Assembly (NCBI RefSeq): GCF_023115465.1 | Contig: NZ_CP096034.1 | Coordinates: 3,472,001-3,536,000 of the forward strand | Length of the DNA stretch: 64,000 nucleotides | Direction of reading: 5' to 3' | Source: Gottfriedia acidiceleris | GTDB lineage: Bacteria; Bacillota; Bacilli; Bacillales; Bacillaceae_G | Shown: in pieces, positions 54,802 through 63,334 of the stretch | Position numbering within the stretch: the first letter of the stretch is position 1 | Layout of the letters: each line of letters begins with the position of its first letter | Notes under the pieces: model-generated | What the model was told of the DNA's origin: nothing | Databases searched by the model: none | The model's input: the letters and a program-made list of their open reading frames with translations, nothing else | Translations under genes and position numbers: made by a program

Positions 54802-55530
54802 ATGATTCAAACAAATTGTACGAGAGAAGAACATACACTATATAGTGAACACATTAAAAAAGAAATTACATTTACAATATACTATTCAAGCATGTACACC
54901 CCGTTAATAAAACATCACTTATTAATTGCTCAAGATGGACAAGACTATTTTAATTTAGGTAAAGTTCATCGAGTAATTGAAAAATTAACAAAAGAAGGTT
55001 CAATTCAACCTACAATCATTGTAGGAATTCCATATTCTTCACCAGAGGAGCGCTTTAAGCTATACCACCCTTCTCAAGTGGGACAAAAAAATTATATTCG
55101 TTTTTTAGCTGAAGAATTACTTCCATATTTAGATGATCATTTACCTTTACTTGGATTAGCCCATAGCAGAACATTAATCGGCGATTCTTTAGGTGGTACT
55201 GTTTCATTACAAGCTGCATTTACATATCCTAATACATTTGGACAAGTCATTATGCAATCTCCATTTGTGAACGATGATGTAATACAATTTTTAGAGAATA
55301 CAAAATTAAATTCGATTCTTTCTATTGTTCAAACTGTTGGAAAACAAGAAGAAAATGTTTTTACACCAAGTAAGCAGTGGGTTAATTTTGTCGAAGGTGG
55401 ACTACAATTAAAAGATATTTTAGCTAACTTCCCTGTTGAATTACATTATGCAGAATATGAAGGCGACCATACTTGGACAAACTGGGAAAAGCAACTTGAA
55501 GAGGTATTAAAAATTAGTTTAGCAAAATAA
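54802..55530 (+). CDS. yjcH: Esterase-family alpha/beta hydrolase (YjcH-like)
   Basis: A 242-residue esterase D-like hydrolase. The nucleophile elbow is GDSLGGTVSL, and the C-terminal GDHTWTNW supplies the catalytic His. It matches B. subtilis YjcH in size, and the next two genes are yjcG and yjcF, the same neighbours as in B. subtilis. GAGGAGA precedes the ATG. The substrate is unknown. Confidence 0.87.
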   Translation: MIQTNCTREEHTLYSEHIKKEITFTIYYSSMYTPLIKHHLLIAQDGQDYFNLGKVHRVIEKLTKEGSIQPTIIVGIPYSSPEERFKLYHPSQVGQKNYIRFLAEELLPYLDDHLPLLGLAHSRTLIGDSLGGTVSLQAAFTYPNTFGQVIMQSPFVNDDVIQFLENTKLNSILSIVQTVGKQEENVFTPSKQWVNFVEGGLQLKDILANFPVELHYAEYEGDHTWTNWEKQLEEVLKISLAK

Positions 55531-55643
55531 TTCGTGAAACTTAGCGATTTTCAAAAAATTTGGTATAATTAAAATTAGTTATTTTTCTTTCGTTAATTTT
55601 TTCAAATTAAAATATAAAGTATTGTAAACAGGAGGTAATTTTT

Positions 55644-56159
55644 ATGAAATGTGGCGTTGTTATTTTCCCATCTAATTTAGTTCAAGATAAGGCTAATGAG
55701 TATAGAAAACGTTTTGATCCCGCTTATACGTTAATCTCTCCTCATGTAACAGTAAGAAGTGGATTCGAATTAAGTGAAGATCAACTTCCAAATATTATTT
55801 CACAATTAAATGAAATTGCGAGTCAAATTGAACCATTTGAATTGGAAATTAATAAAGTAAGTTCTTTTGCACCAGTTAATAATGTCATTTATTTAAAAGT
55901 TACACCTGTTGAAGCATTAAAAGAGCTTCATGAAAAAATGCACACTGGCGCTTTCCCAGAAATAAAAGATTATGCATTCGTTCCGCATATTACAATTGGT
56001 CAGCAATTACAAGATGCTGAATTTGCTGATATTCTAGGCCAGTTACGCATGATTCAATTTAGTTACAGTGAAGTAGTAGATAACTTTAAATTAGTTTACC
56101 AATTAGAAAACGGTGCTTGGGAAGTGTATGAAACATTTAAATTAGGAGCAAAAAAATGA
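55644..56159 (+). CDS. yjcG: 2H phosphoesterase superfamily protein (YjcG-like)
   Basis: A 171-residue RNA ligase-like 2H phosphoesterase with the two HxT motifs, SPHVTVRSG (about 34-42) and VPHITIGQQ (about 113-121). It matches YjcG of bacilli. AGGAGG precedes the ATG, and the stop overlaps the yjcF start by 4 bases. The biological substrate is not established. Confidence 0.92.
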   Translation: MKCGVVIFPSNLVQDKANEYRKRFDPAYTLISPHVTVRSGFELSEDQLPNIISQLNEIASQIEPFELEINKVSSFAPVNNVIYLKVTPVEALKELHEKMHTGAFPEIKDYAFVPHITIGQQLQDAEFADILGQLRMIQFSYSEVVDNFKLVYQLENGAWEVYETFKLGAKK

Positions 56160-56587
56160 GCATTCGCACAATAGTAGCAGCAACAGAGGAAGAAATAAAA
56201 GACGCTCTTAACGTTCGAGTAGAAGTTTTTGTAGAAGAACAACAAATTTCAAGAGATTTGGAGTTTGATGGCCTTGATGAAGAGTGTATCCATTTTGTTT
56301 CATACGATGGAGAACAACCGATTGCTGCAGGTCGACTTAGATTAATCGAATCGACTGGAAAGGTTCAGCGAATCTGTGTGTTAAGTAGCTATCGAGGAAA
56401 AAAAATTGGGAATGAAATTATGTACTTAATTCATAAAACTGCTAAGGAAAAAGGTTTAGATCAATTAATCTTACACGCACAAGAATCTGCAATTCCTTTT
56501 TATGAAAAATTAGGTTATGTAATCTCTTCCGAAATATTCTTTGAAGCTGGTATTCCTCATGCAGAAATGAAACTAAAATTAAATTAA
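56156..56587 (+). CDS. yjcF: GNAT-family N-acetyltransferase (YjcF-like)
   Basis: A 143-residue GNAT enzyme. The acetyl-CoA loop is RICVLSSYRGKKIGNEIM, preceded by AAGRLRLI and followed by LHAQESAIPFYEKLGYV. It is coupled to yjcG by a 4-base overlap, as in B. subtilis. Substrate unknown. Confidence 0.92.
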   Translation: MSIRTIVAATEEEIKDALNVRVEVFVEEQQISRDLEFDGLDEECIHFVSYDGEQPIAAGRLRLIESTGKVQRICVLSSYRGKKIGNEIMYLIHKTAKEKGLDQLILHAQESAIPFYEKLGYVISSEIFFEAGIPHAEMKLKLN

Positions 56588-56595
56588 ACACACTT

Positions 56596-56627
56596 AAAAC
56601 TATGATTCAATTGAATCATAGTTTTTT
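56596..56627 (+). terminator. Rho-independent terminator after yjcF
   Basis: AAAACTATGATTCAA (56596-56610) and its exact reverse complement (56611-56625) form a palindromic stem ending in T. Confidence 0.85.
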
Positions 56628-56777
56628 CATCTGGCTATATGTAACAAACAACAGTCTTACTAATGTATTTAGTTCGATACATATAAAAGAAACTATTTTC
56701 CCAATAAAATTCACTTTTCGTACACAAATCTTTTTGGTAACATAGATGAGTCTGCTTTAATTTTAAGGGGGAAAATA

Positions 56778-59072
56778 ATGAAAATTGCAAACTATCAAAA
56801 TCAATCAATCTATTTACCAGAATTCCCTCGTTCAAGATATGAGGAAATATATCAAGCCAGTATTCGCGGGGAAGTTAAATGTGTTACTTGCCATCAAAAA
56901 TTAAGTTTCACTTTAACTATTTATGATATTCCTCATTTTTATCATATAAACAAAGATCAAAATCTAACATGTTTGAATCATAATATAGAGTTAGAGCAAG
57001 AAATTGTTGCTAGATTAAAAAATAATCATTCTACTAACGAAAATACTAACGATCGTATGATTAAACTACCTACTAAGCGTTCGATCTCAAATACAGCTAC
57101 GATCGAAAAAACAGATGAAAATCAATTTATTAACAGACTACCTTTTTACAATATCCCACCTTATAAAAAGAATGAACATAAAACGGATGAATTTGTGATC
57201 AATCAAATTTCATTAGATTCACAACAATGGAACGCTGTTACACATATCGGTTCACCTTTACTTGTACTTGCTGGAGCCGGAAGTGGTAAAACACGAGTCA
57301 TAACAACACGAGCAATGCATTTAATGAATAACGGTATACTTCCTCATGAAATGATGCTCGTAACATTCACGTCAAAAGCATCTGCAGAAATGAAAGAACG
57401 AATGAAAGGTCTTGGTTACCCTATTCAACAAATGGAAATTGGTACCTTTCATAGTATTTTCTATAAAATGCTTTTACGATTTGACCGTACCAAATGGGAT
57501 TCAAGCCGTTTAATTAAATCGGATTTTCAAAAGGAGATCATGTTAAAGCAAATTGGTCGACGACTTGAAATTGATGAAAAATCATTTGCATATGACCAGG
57601 CTATTCAACAAATCGGTTTATGGAAAAACTCTTGTATTTATCCACATGAGATTAGATCAAAAGATGCTTGGGAAGAACAGGTCGCTTCTCTTTATGAAGG
57701 CTATGAATCTTTAAAAAAGCAAAATGGTCAATTTGATTTTGACGATATGTTACTCGGTTGCTTTGAAATGTTAAATGAAAATAATGAATTACTTTTACAT
57801 TATCAAAATCGATTTAAATGTTTATTAGTGGATGAGTTTCAAGATATTAATAAAATCCAATTTAATATTCTAAAAATCCTTTTTCAACATACAGAAAATA
57901 TTACGGCTGTTGGTGATGATGACCAGTCAATTTATGCGTTTAGAGGAAGTGACCCCAGGTTTATCTTAGACTTTAAAGAACATTTCCAAGGATCTACAAT
58001 ATATCATTTAAGTGAAAATTATCGTTCCACTCACGGGATTGTTTCATTGGCAAACGAAGTCATTAAGCCTAATAAAAACCGTTTTGTAAAATCAATGCAT
58101 GCTCAATATGACTATGATCAAGTACCTTCTTTCTTCTTTCCATACGATGAAGAAGAAGAAGCAACGATGATTATTAATGATATGAAAGAAAAAATTAATA
58201 ACGGTGCAAACCCAGGACAATTTGCAATTTTATATCGCACTAATACTGCATCAAGGGCTGTTTTTGAGCGATTAATTGGAACAAGCTTACCTTTTACAAT
58301 CGATCAAGATGGTGACTCATTTTATGATCGACCTATTATTCGAAAAATGATCTCTTTCTTACTATTAATAGGAGATGAAGACCACCAAGCAGCATTGAAA
58401 GAAATATTACCTGTTTTCTTCCTTAAACAACAAGCATTTCAAGATGCAAAAATGAATAGTGTTATGCAAAATCTATCTTTCTTAGAAGCATTCACCACTA
58501 TTAAAAGTGCAGCACCATTTCAAATTAAAAAAATTGAAAACCTGATCAAGATTTTGCGTTATTTAAAACACGCATCTCCTTTAGAAGCAATTGAGCGAAT
58601 TGAAGAAAGTCCAGCATTTATGGACTATATTAAAAAGCGTGGAAATGAGTCTAATAAAATCGAACGACCTTCTGATGATTTGAGAGATTTAAAGGTCGTA
58701 AGCAAAAATTTCAAATCAATTCGAGAGTTTATTGAACACGCATTTCATATTTCTGCTAAATTTAAAGAATATAAGCAGAAAAAAAATCAGTCATCACAAG
58801 GTAATATTTCGCTTTTAACAGCTCACCGTTCAAAAGGATTAGAGTATGATTTTGTCTATATTCTAGGTGTTGTAGACGGAGGATTCCCTCATGATTATGC
58901 TTTAGAATCTTTAAAAAATGGTAACTTAGATCAACTAGAAGAAGAACGTCGTCTTCTATATGTGGCATGCACAAGAGCTAGAAAGCTATTATACTTATCG
59001 GTTCTTCAAAAAAGAAGAGGGAAAAAAGCTAATTCATCAAGATTAATTCGACGTTTCATTAATAAAAAATAA
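56778..59072 (+). CDS. yjcD: UvrD/Rep-like superfamily I DNA helicase (YjcD)
   Basis: A 764-residue ATP-dependent helicase. An N-terminal zinc-ribbon-like part (about 30-75, CVTCHQ...PHFYH...CLNH, reminiscent of CoiA) precedes the helicase core: Walker A LVLAGAGSGKTRVIT, motif II LLVDEFQDIN, motif III GDDDQSIYAFRGSDP, motif IV LSENYRST, motif V LTAHRSKGLEYDFVYI and motif VI EERRLLYVACTRAR. It matches B. subtilis YjcD in size and place. AAGGGGG precedes the ATG. A DNA repair or recombination role is likely but unproven. Confidence 0.93.
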   Translation: MKIANYQNQSIYLPEFPRSRYEEIYQASIRGEVKCVTCHQKLSFTLTIYDIPHFYHINKDQNLTCLNHNIELEQEIVARLKNNHSTNENTNDRMIKLPTKRSISNTATIEKTDENQFINRLPFYNIPPYKKNEHKTDEFVINQISLDSQQWNAVTHIGSPLLVLAGAGSGKTRVITTRAMHLMNNGILPHEMMLVTFTSKASAEMKERMKGLGYPIQQMEIGTFHSIFYKMLLRFDRTKWDSSRLIKSDFQKEIMLKQIGRRLEIDEKSFAYDQAIQQIGLWKNSCIYPHEIRSKDAWEEQVASLYEGYESLKKQNGQFDFDDMLLGCFEMLNENNELLLHYQNRFKCLLVDEFQDINKIQFNILKILFQHTENITAVGDDDQSIYAFRGSDPRFILDFKEHFQGSTIYHLSENYRSTHGIVSLANEVIKPNKNRFVKSMHAQYDYDQVPSFFFPYDEEEEATMIINDMKEKINNGANPGQFAILYRTNTASRAVFERLIGTSLPFTIDQDGDSFYDRPIIRKMISFLLLIGDEDHQAALKEILPVFFLKQQAFQDAKMNSVMQNLSFLEAFTTIKSAAPFQIKKIENLIKILRYLKHASPLEAIERIEESPAFMDYIKKRGNESNKIERPSDDLRDLKVVSKNFKSIREFIEHAFHISAKFKEYKQKKNQSSQGNISLLTAHRSKGLEYDFVYILGVVDGGFPHDYALESLKNGNLDQLEEERRLLYVACTRARKLLYLSVLQKRRGKKANSSRLIRRFINKK

Positions 59073-59108
59073 GATTGAACAACTAACTAAATTTTGTTCA
59101 AAAAATAA

Positions 59109-59134
59109 GGGTGAGCAAATATGCTCACCTTTTT
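59109..59134 (+). terminator. Rho-independent terminator between yjcD and the Gln-rich gene
   Basis: GGTGAGCA (59109-59116) pairs with TGCTCACC (59121-59128), followed by six T. It can serve both converging genes. Confidence 0.87.
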
Positions 59135-59140
59135 TATGAT

Positions 59141-59338
59141 TTATCGTCTAGTTGTTCTACTTCCACAGCCACAACCTGATTTTTTCACATAGCCGGCCGG
59201 AGCGCCTTGATAATATGGGTTATAGTTCGCTTGATTCATTTGTTGCTGCATTTGTTGTTGTTGCATTTGGTACTGCTGTTGTTGTTGGAGTTGTTGCCAT
59301 TGAAAAGGAGTCATTTGACCCTGACCTTGATTATACAT
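59141..59338 (-). CDS. Small Gln-rich protein with Cys-Gly tail
   Basis: A 65-residue protein. More than a third is Gln, mostly in the stretch at about 14-35, followed by NPYYQGAPAGY and a C-terminal KKSGCGCGSRTTRR with two Cys. A strong AGGAGGG stands 6 bases before the ATG, so it is surely translated. Composition and position between yjcD and yjcA suggest a small spore-associated structural protein; this is inference. No family is recognised. Confidence 0.7.
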   Translation of the reverse strand: MYNQGQGQMTPFQWQQLQQQQQYQMQQQQMQQQMNQANYNPYYQGAPAGYVKKSGCGCGSRTTRR

Positions 59339-59406
59339 ATCTTCCCTCCTAAATAAGTCTATTCACAATAGTATATGAAAGGAATTTTCAATCGTTCTAC
59401 CTAAAA

Positions 59407-59757
59407 TTACGAATTCAGTCTATTAACAATCGTTTCTATTACGCCAGCTGCCCCTGCAATAGCTAACAAAATGATGATGAACTCTCCCACATGTGGAAAG
59501 AACACATATATTAATAGTAAAAACGCTGTACACCAAATCCCGCTACACCAAGTACAACTTAGTAACTCACCAAAAAAGTATTGGATTCCACTACCTTTTA
59601 TCTTTGTATAAGTAACTGGCACCCCATTCTCTTCAAGCGTTATTTCATCAATAAAAGGTCTTCTTAGAAAAGCTGTTATTTTATCGTGAACAACTAAACG
59701 AGTCAATCGAAAGCTTGCCAAAATTAAGATAAATAGCAACAACCAACTTATATCCAT
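59407..59757 (-). CDS. yjcA: DUF1360 sporulation protein YjcA
   Basis: A 116-residue membrane protein of the DUF1360 family with an N-terminal helix (about 3-22), the conserved LLSCTWCSGIWCTAF (CxWCxGxWC) and two C-terminal helices. YjcA of B. subtilis is a sporulation protein encoded next to the cotVWXYZ cluster; here a CotY/CotZ-type gene also lies beside it, divergently. Confidence 0.88.
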   Translation of the reverse strand: MDISWLLLFILILASFRLTRLVVHDKITAFLRRPFIDEITLEENGVPVTYTKIKGSGIQYFFGELLSCTWCSGIWCTAFLLLIYVFFPHVGEFIIILLAIAGAAGVIETIVNRLNS

Positions 59758-60045
59758 GTTAAGTATGGGGACAAGGGATATGGATGCAAGGGGTAAATAT
59801 TCTAACTTAGTTACCCTATATTTATGCTCCTCTAATCCCTTCCAACCCTTCTCCTCCCCTTTTCTTTTTTACTCACCCTATTCCTTATTCAGATCTAAGC
59901 TCTTCTTTGTCTTTCTTGCTTAAACTGTACTATTTTGCTCCTAAGCCCATTTATCTAAAAAAGCAAAAATCTTCAGTAACCGTTTTTCGCCTGCTTAATA
60001 TCATAGTAATGTAATATCCATCTAAAGTGATAAGGAGTGAAAATG

Positions 60046-60582
60046 ATGAGTTGCAAAGACAACCACGACAAAAAAAGAAACCATTGTGTATGTGACGTTG
60101 TAAAATTCATAAACGATCTACAAGATTGCGCAACAAACACTTGCCCAACAGGTTGTGACGTTCCATTCTTAGGTGCTAACCCTAATGTACCACTTGCAAA
60201 TACTCGCCCTTTCCTATTGTATTTAGCAAACGGTGAATTATTTAGAGTACCAGCATTTAATAATAATATGATGGCAGTTATGTCTCAACAAGCTAATCAA
60301 GACGGCAATCAAAACCAAAACAAAAACGCTCAAATCAACAATTGCCAAGATACAGTTGTTTTCCGTGTTGAAAGTGTAGATGATGATTGCTGTGCAGTGT
60401 TAAGAGCATTAGTTCCAGTAAACAACAAAGACAACAAAGACAACAAAAACAACAACCAAAATACTTTCTGCGAATTAGTAGAAGCTGACATGTTTGTTGC
60501 TTCAAACACTTGTGTAACTGTTGACTTAGATTGCTTCTGTGCAATCCAATGCTTACGTGACGTACACGTTTCAAATCTGTAA
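60046..60582 (+). CDS. cotZ: CotY/CotZ-family spore coat protein
   Basis: A Cys-rich coat protein of about 178 residues from the outer coat/crust. The pattern CVCDVVKFINDLQD near the N-terminus and the paired cysteines (CPTGC, DDDCCAVLR, FCELVEADMFVASNTCVTVDLDCFCAIQCL) are family hallmarks for cross-linked assembly. A low-complexity Asn/Gln/Lys insert (NKDNKDNKNNNQN) is unusual. I start at the ATG at 60046; the ATG at 60043 and GTG at 60037 are in frame but closer to AAGGAG. CotY is an equally good name. Confidence 0.88.
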   Translation: MSCKDNHDKKRNHCVCDVVKFINDLQDCATNTCPTGCDVPFLGANPNVPLANTRPFLLYLANGELFRVPAFNNNMMAVMSQQANQDGNQNQNKNAQINNCQDTVVFRVESVDDDCCAVLRALVPVNNKDNKDNKNNNQNTFCELVEADMFVASNTCVTVDLDCFCAIQCLRDVHVSNL

Positions 60583-60607
60583 GTTTAATGTAAACTAAAA
60601 AACTATG

Positions 60608-60637
60608 GGTGGTAGATCATGTATCTACCACCTTTTT
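60608..60637 (+). terminator. Rho-independent terminator after the CotY/Z gene
   Basis: GGTGGTAGAT (60608-60617) pairs with ATCTACCACC (60623-60632), followed by five T. Confidence 0.88.
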
Positions 60638-60643
60638 AACGCC

Positions 60644-61186
60644 TTAAATTCCTACCATTTGTATACTTACAATACTTTGAATATCCAATTCAATATCATT
60701 AATTTTTGAGGAAACCTTAATTGAAACCTTTCCTTCGTTGTAACCCATAATATAGCCAATATATAAATCTTTATCTGTTCGAATTCGGCACTCAACTTTT
60801 GGAATATAATGAGGCTTATTTATCATAAATAATACTTTTTCTTTATTCGTCATAGCTTTAAATGGTTTTTTCATCCAAGTATTGTCGGCTTCAACTTGTT
60901 CTTCTTCTGATTTTTCTTCTTGTTCATCTAAATTCACAGCATCTTCTAATTCATCTAGTTCTTCTAGTTCTTCTAGTTCTTCTAGTTCTTCTAGTTCTTC
61001 AAGTTCTTCAAGTTCTTCAACTTCTACGTATTTAGAAGCTACATATTCTTTATCTTTTTGTTTTTGATCCTGATTATTTACTTTGACCACATATGAGTGT
61101 TGTACGTTCAACTTGGCTTCTTGAAAATCTGGCTGCGCAATATATAATAATGGCTTTACACCCTCTTTAGACTCTTTTCTTGCCAT
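60644..61186 (-). CDS. cotO: Spore coat protein CotO family
   Basis: A 180-residue CotO (YjbX)-like coat morphogenetic protein. The conserved N-terminus is PLLYIAQPDFQEAKLNVQHSYVVK; the conserved C-terminal domain is KPFKAMTNKEKVLFMINKPH, IPKVECRIRTDKDLYIGYIM and the SIQMVGI end. Between them a run of Glu-Glu-Leu triplets (about 55-77) comes from a 9-bp DNA repeat. CotO helps encase the outer coat in B. subtilis, and the gene lies between fabI and the cot genes there too. AGGGAGG precedes the ATG. Confidence 0.88.
   Translation of the reverse strand: MARKESKEGVKPLLYIAQPDFQEAKLNVQHSYVVKVNNQDQKQKDKEYVASKYVEVEELEELEELEELEELEELEELDELEDAVNLDEQEEKSEEEQVEADNTWMKKPFKAMTNKEKVLFMINKPHYIPKVECRIRTDKDLYIGYIMGYNEGKVSIKVSSKINDIELDIQSIVSIQMVGI
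60955..61026. repeat. 9-bp tandem repeat inside cotO
   Basis: Five perfect copies of CTAGTTCTT (60955-60999), two copies of CAAGTTCTT and one degenerate unit. Each unit encodes Glu-Glu-Leu on the minus strand, so gain or loss of units keeps the frame. Confidence 0.9.
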
Positions 61187-61428
61187 TGTTGTTCCTCCCT
61201 CGTAAGTGTGCTCTCATAAATTATATGAACGGACAATATTTATCATGTTACTTTTTTCTCAATCAAGTAACCTACAAATTTAATCTAAAAACGAAACATT
61301 TGCCTATCAACACTTGACCAATTTTATACATATTCATCTAAATTGGACAAATATCCTAGTACAAACAATTGACAGGGCACATATAAATACATTGTAACCG
61401 CACAGAAAAAACAAGGAGCGATGAAAAA

Positions 61429-61902
61429 GTGAATAAAGAGTTATTCTCAGTATTCGTAGGTAAAGGAGTTAGAATTGGTCGAGGAGGTCATGAATCTAAA
61501 GAAGGTTTATTAATTGGTGCATTTGGAACACATATTGCTCTTTTTACAGAGGCTGAAGGTGTAATTTACTTCCCTTATACTCATATTAAAAGCGTAACTT
61601 CATTTGCAAAAGGTAAATTATCTTATGATGAAATGTACAATACGATTGAATTATTACCAAACGAGAGTTTTGTAGACTTATTAAACTCTCAAGTTAGACA
61701 ATGGGTAAAAATTAATCGCGGTGGCCACGACAAAGTTGAAGGCATTCTTCTTGATGCAAACCATGATTATGTAGAAATTTCTTTTAACGATGAACTAGTG
61801 TATATTGCTACTTATCATGTAAAAAGTGTAAGTTTTGGAGAAAAATTTGAAGTTTACGAAAGAAGTAATACGACAAGCCAAACATTAAGAAGAAGAAAAT
61901 AA
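61429..61902 (+). CDS. CotB-like spore coat protein
   Basis: A 157-residue protein made of two similar beta-rich modules, GRGGHESKEGLLIGAFGTHIALFT...YTHIKSVT and NRGGHDKVEGILLDANHDYVEIS...YHVKSVSFGEK. These match the RGGPESKKG...HIKSI modules of B. subtilis CotB. The long Ser/Lys/Arg-rich tail of CotB is missing; only a short RSNTTSQTLRRRK end remains, like the short CotB of the B. cereus group. The start is a GTG with AAGGAG 10 bases upstream. A tiny ATG-AAA-AAG-TGA frame overlaps the start. Confidence 0.82.
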   Translation: MNKELFSVFVGKGVRIGRGGHESKEGLLIGAFGTHIALFTEAEGVIYFPYTHIKSVTSFAKGKLSYDEMYNTIELLPNESFVDLLNSQVRQWVKINRGGHDKVEGILLDANHDYVEISFNDELVYIATYHVKSVSFGEKFEVYERSNTTSQTLRRRK

Positions 61903-61912
61903 TGTTTAGAAA

Positions 61913-61946
61913 GGTCGTTTTATGAAATAAAACGACCCTTTTTTTA
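61913..61946 (+). terminator. Rho-independent terminator after the CotB-like gene
   Basis: GGTCGTTTTAT (61913-61923) pairs with ATAAAACGACC (61927-61937), followed by C and eight T. Confidence 0.9.
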
Positions 61947-62265
61947 TAAACCTTTGACCCTCGATGCCATTCTAATTATGTAAACCCATTATAAAGTAAT
62001 TTGAAACTATACTTAATTTTGAGTGGTAATCAAAAATCATTGGAAGTATGCTGTTATGAACAAACTGATCCAACTATAAAAATTTCAAACATAATAATCT
62101 TTTTTCATTCATATAAGACAGGCACTATCTACCATGCCAACCTTTATATGAAATGATTGATTTTATTTAGACAAACTATCATCCTAATGGATATGCCCAT
62201 TAATAAAATTAAAAATCCTTTTCAGAAATGAACATGTCTGAATAATAAATGATTTATCTTTTTAA
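61947..62265. other. Intergenic region between CotB-like genes
   Basis: About 320 AT-rich bases. The downstream gene has AAGGAG at 62268-62273. No other element is recognised; a sporulation promoter is expected, but I could not fix one. Confidence 0.5.
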
Positions 62266-62279
62266 GAAAGGAGAAAATC

Positions 62280-62945
62280 ATGGCAAGTTTCAAAAATTTT
62301 CTCAACAAACAAGTTACAATTGAAATTTCCGGTAACAGTAATGTTGATGGAATCTTAATTGAAGTTGGAAATGATTTATTAGTTGTTTTCAATGGTGAAA
62401 ATTTCCTTTATATTCCACTACTTCATATTCATAACCTTAGTGAGAGTACAACTGAAGAATCCTATGGTGTTGTTCCGTCATTGCAAGAATTGGAACACGA
62501 AAAAGATGAGTTATCTTTACGTAAAGTATTAACTGCAGCCAAAGGAATTTTTGTTGAAATTAATCTTTCAAATAATCGTTCTTTTCATGGCTTTATTACA
62601 ACCATCATGAATAATTACTTTGTATTCTATTCACCGATCTATAAAATCATGTATATATCCCTCCAGCATTTAAAGTGGTTAACCCCGTATCTCACAGAAA
62701 AAACCCCTTATATGTTAAGTAATAATTTATTACCTGTTAATCCTTCTAATATCCCTCTAGCGCGCACGTTAGACGTTCAATTAAATAAGTTGATTGGTGA
62801 ATTAGTCGTAATGAACAGTGGAGAAAATTACGAATATATAGGTAAGTTGAGTTCGATTGACTCAAACTTCATAGAGTTGACTACATCTAGAGGAGAAAGC
62901 AAATTAGTAGGTCTTCGTCACTTGAAATCAATTTTTATTCCGTAA
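62280..62945 (+). CDS. CotB/DUF2642-like spore coat protein
   Basis: A 221-residue protein with three beta-rich modules of the CotB/DUF2642 type: about 6-55 (QVTIEISGNSNVDGILIEVGNDLLVVF...PLLHIHNLS), 85-135 (GIFVEINLSNNRSFHGFITTIMNNYFVFY...SLQHLKWL) and 172-221 (GELVVMNSGENYEYIGKLSSIDSNFIELT...RHLKSIFIP). Each ends in a HIxxI or HLKxI motif. It is more diverged than the neighbour at 61429, with which it probably arose by duplication. AAGGAG precedes the ATG. A coat role is inferred from family and place. Confidence 0.7.
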   Translation: MASFKNFLNKQVTIEISGNSNVDGILIEVGNDLLVVFNGENFLYIPLLHIHNLSESTTEESYGVVPSLQELEHEKDELSLRKVLTAAKGIFVEINLSNNRSFHGFITTIMNNYFVFYSPIYKIMYISLQHLKWLTPYLTEKTPYMLSNNLLPVNPSNIPLARTLDVQLNKLIGELVVMNSGENYEYIGKLSSIDSNFIELTTSRGESKLVGLRHLKSIFIP

Positions 62946-62980
62946 GAATTAATAAAATTAAAATGCCACATTTACAATAA

Positions 62981-63022
62981 AAAAGTGCCTATTTATGATC
63001 ATCGTAAGAAGGTACTTTTTTT
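62981..63022 (+). terminator. Weak terminator after the second CotB-like gene
   Basis: AAAAGTGCC (62981-62989) pairs with GGTACTTTT (63011-63019, one wobble) and is followed by T. The loop is long. Confidence 0.5.
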
Positions 63023-63288
63023 ATTTGATGAATGTCAGGTTGATTTCCCTAACAGAATGTTTACCCATATAAAGAAGAACGCCTATTTCCTCTGTATTAT
63101 GTTCACTTTTCATAGGGTTAGGGGCATGAGCCTGAGATTCCGTTTCCAGCGGGATGTTTAGCCTAGTAAGTCAATCGAGAATGAACATCACTTTATAAAC
63201 TAATTATTTAAATCTACATCAATAATGATTCACTTAATTCTGTTTTCCCTATAGCTTACTCATGAACCTTTATGATTGTTAGATTCAA
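63023..63288. other. Intergenic region before fabI terminator
   Basis: About 265 bases with a short patch richer in G and C near 63115-63165 (GGGGCATGAGCCTGAG). It may be a decayed dispersed repeat. No gene is seen. Confidence 0.4.
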
Positions 63289-63320
63289 CAAAAAAAAATA
63301 GAAGCCATTTAGACTTCTAT
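63289..63320 (-). terminator. Rho-independent terminator after fabI
   Basis: On the minus strand ATAGAAG pairs with CTTCTAT and is followed by nine T. Confidence 0.87.
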
Positions 63321-63334
63321 TGTTCTTACTCTTC

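Noticed and set aside
60882-61067. Plus-strand poly-Ser open frame
   Set aside because: A mirror of the Glu-Glu-Leu repeat of cotO read on the other strand.
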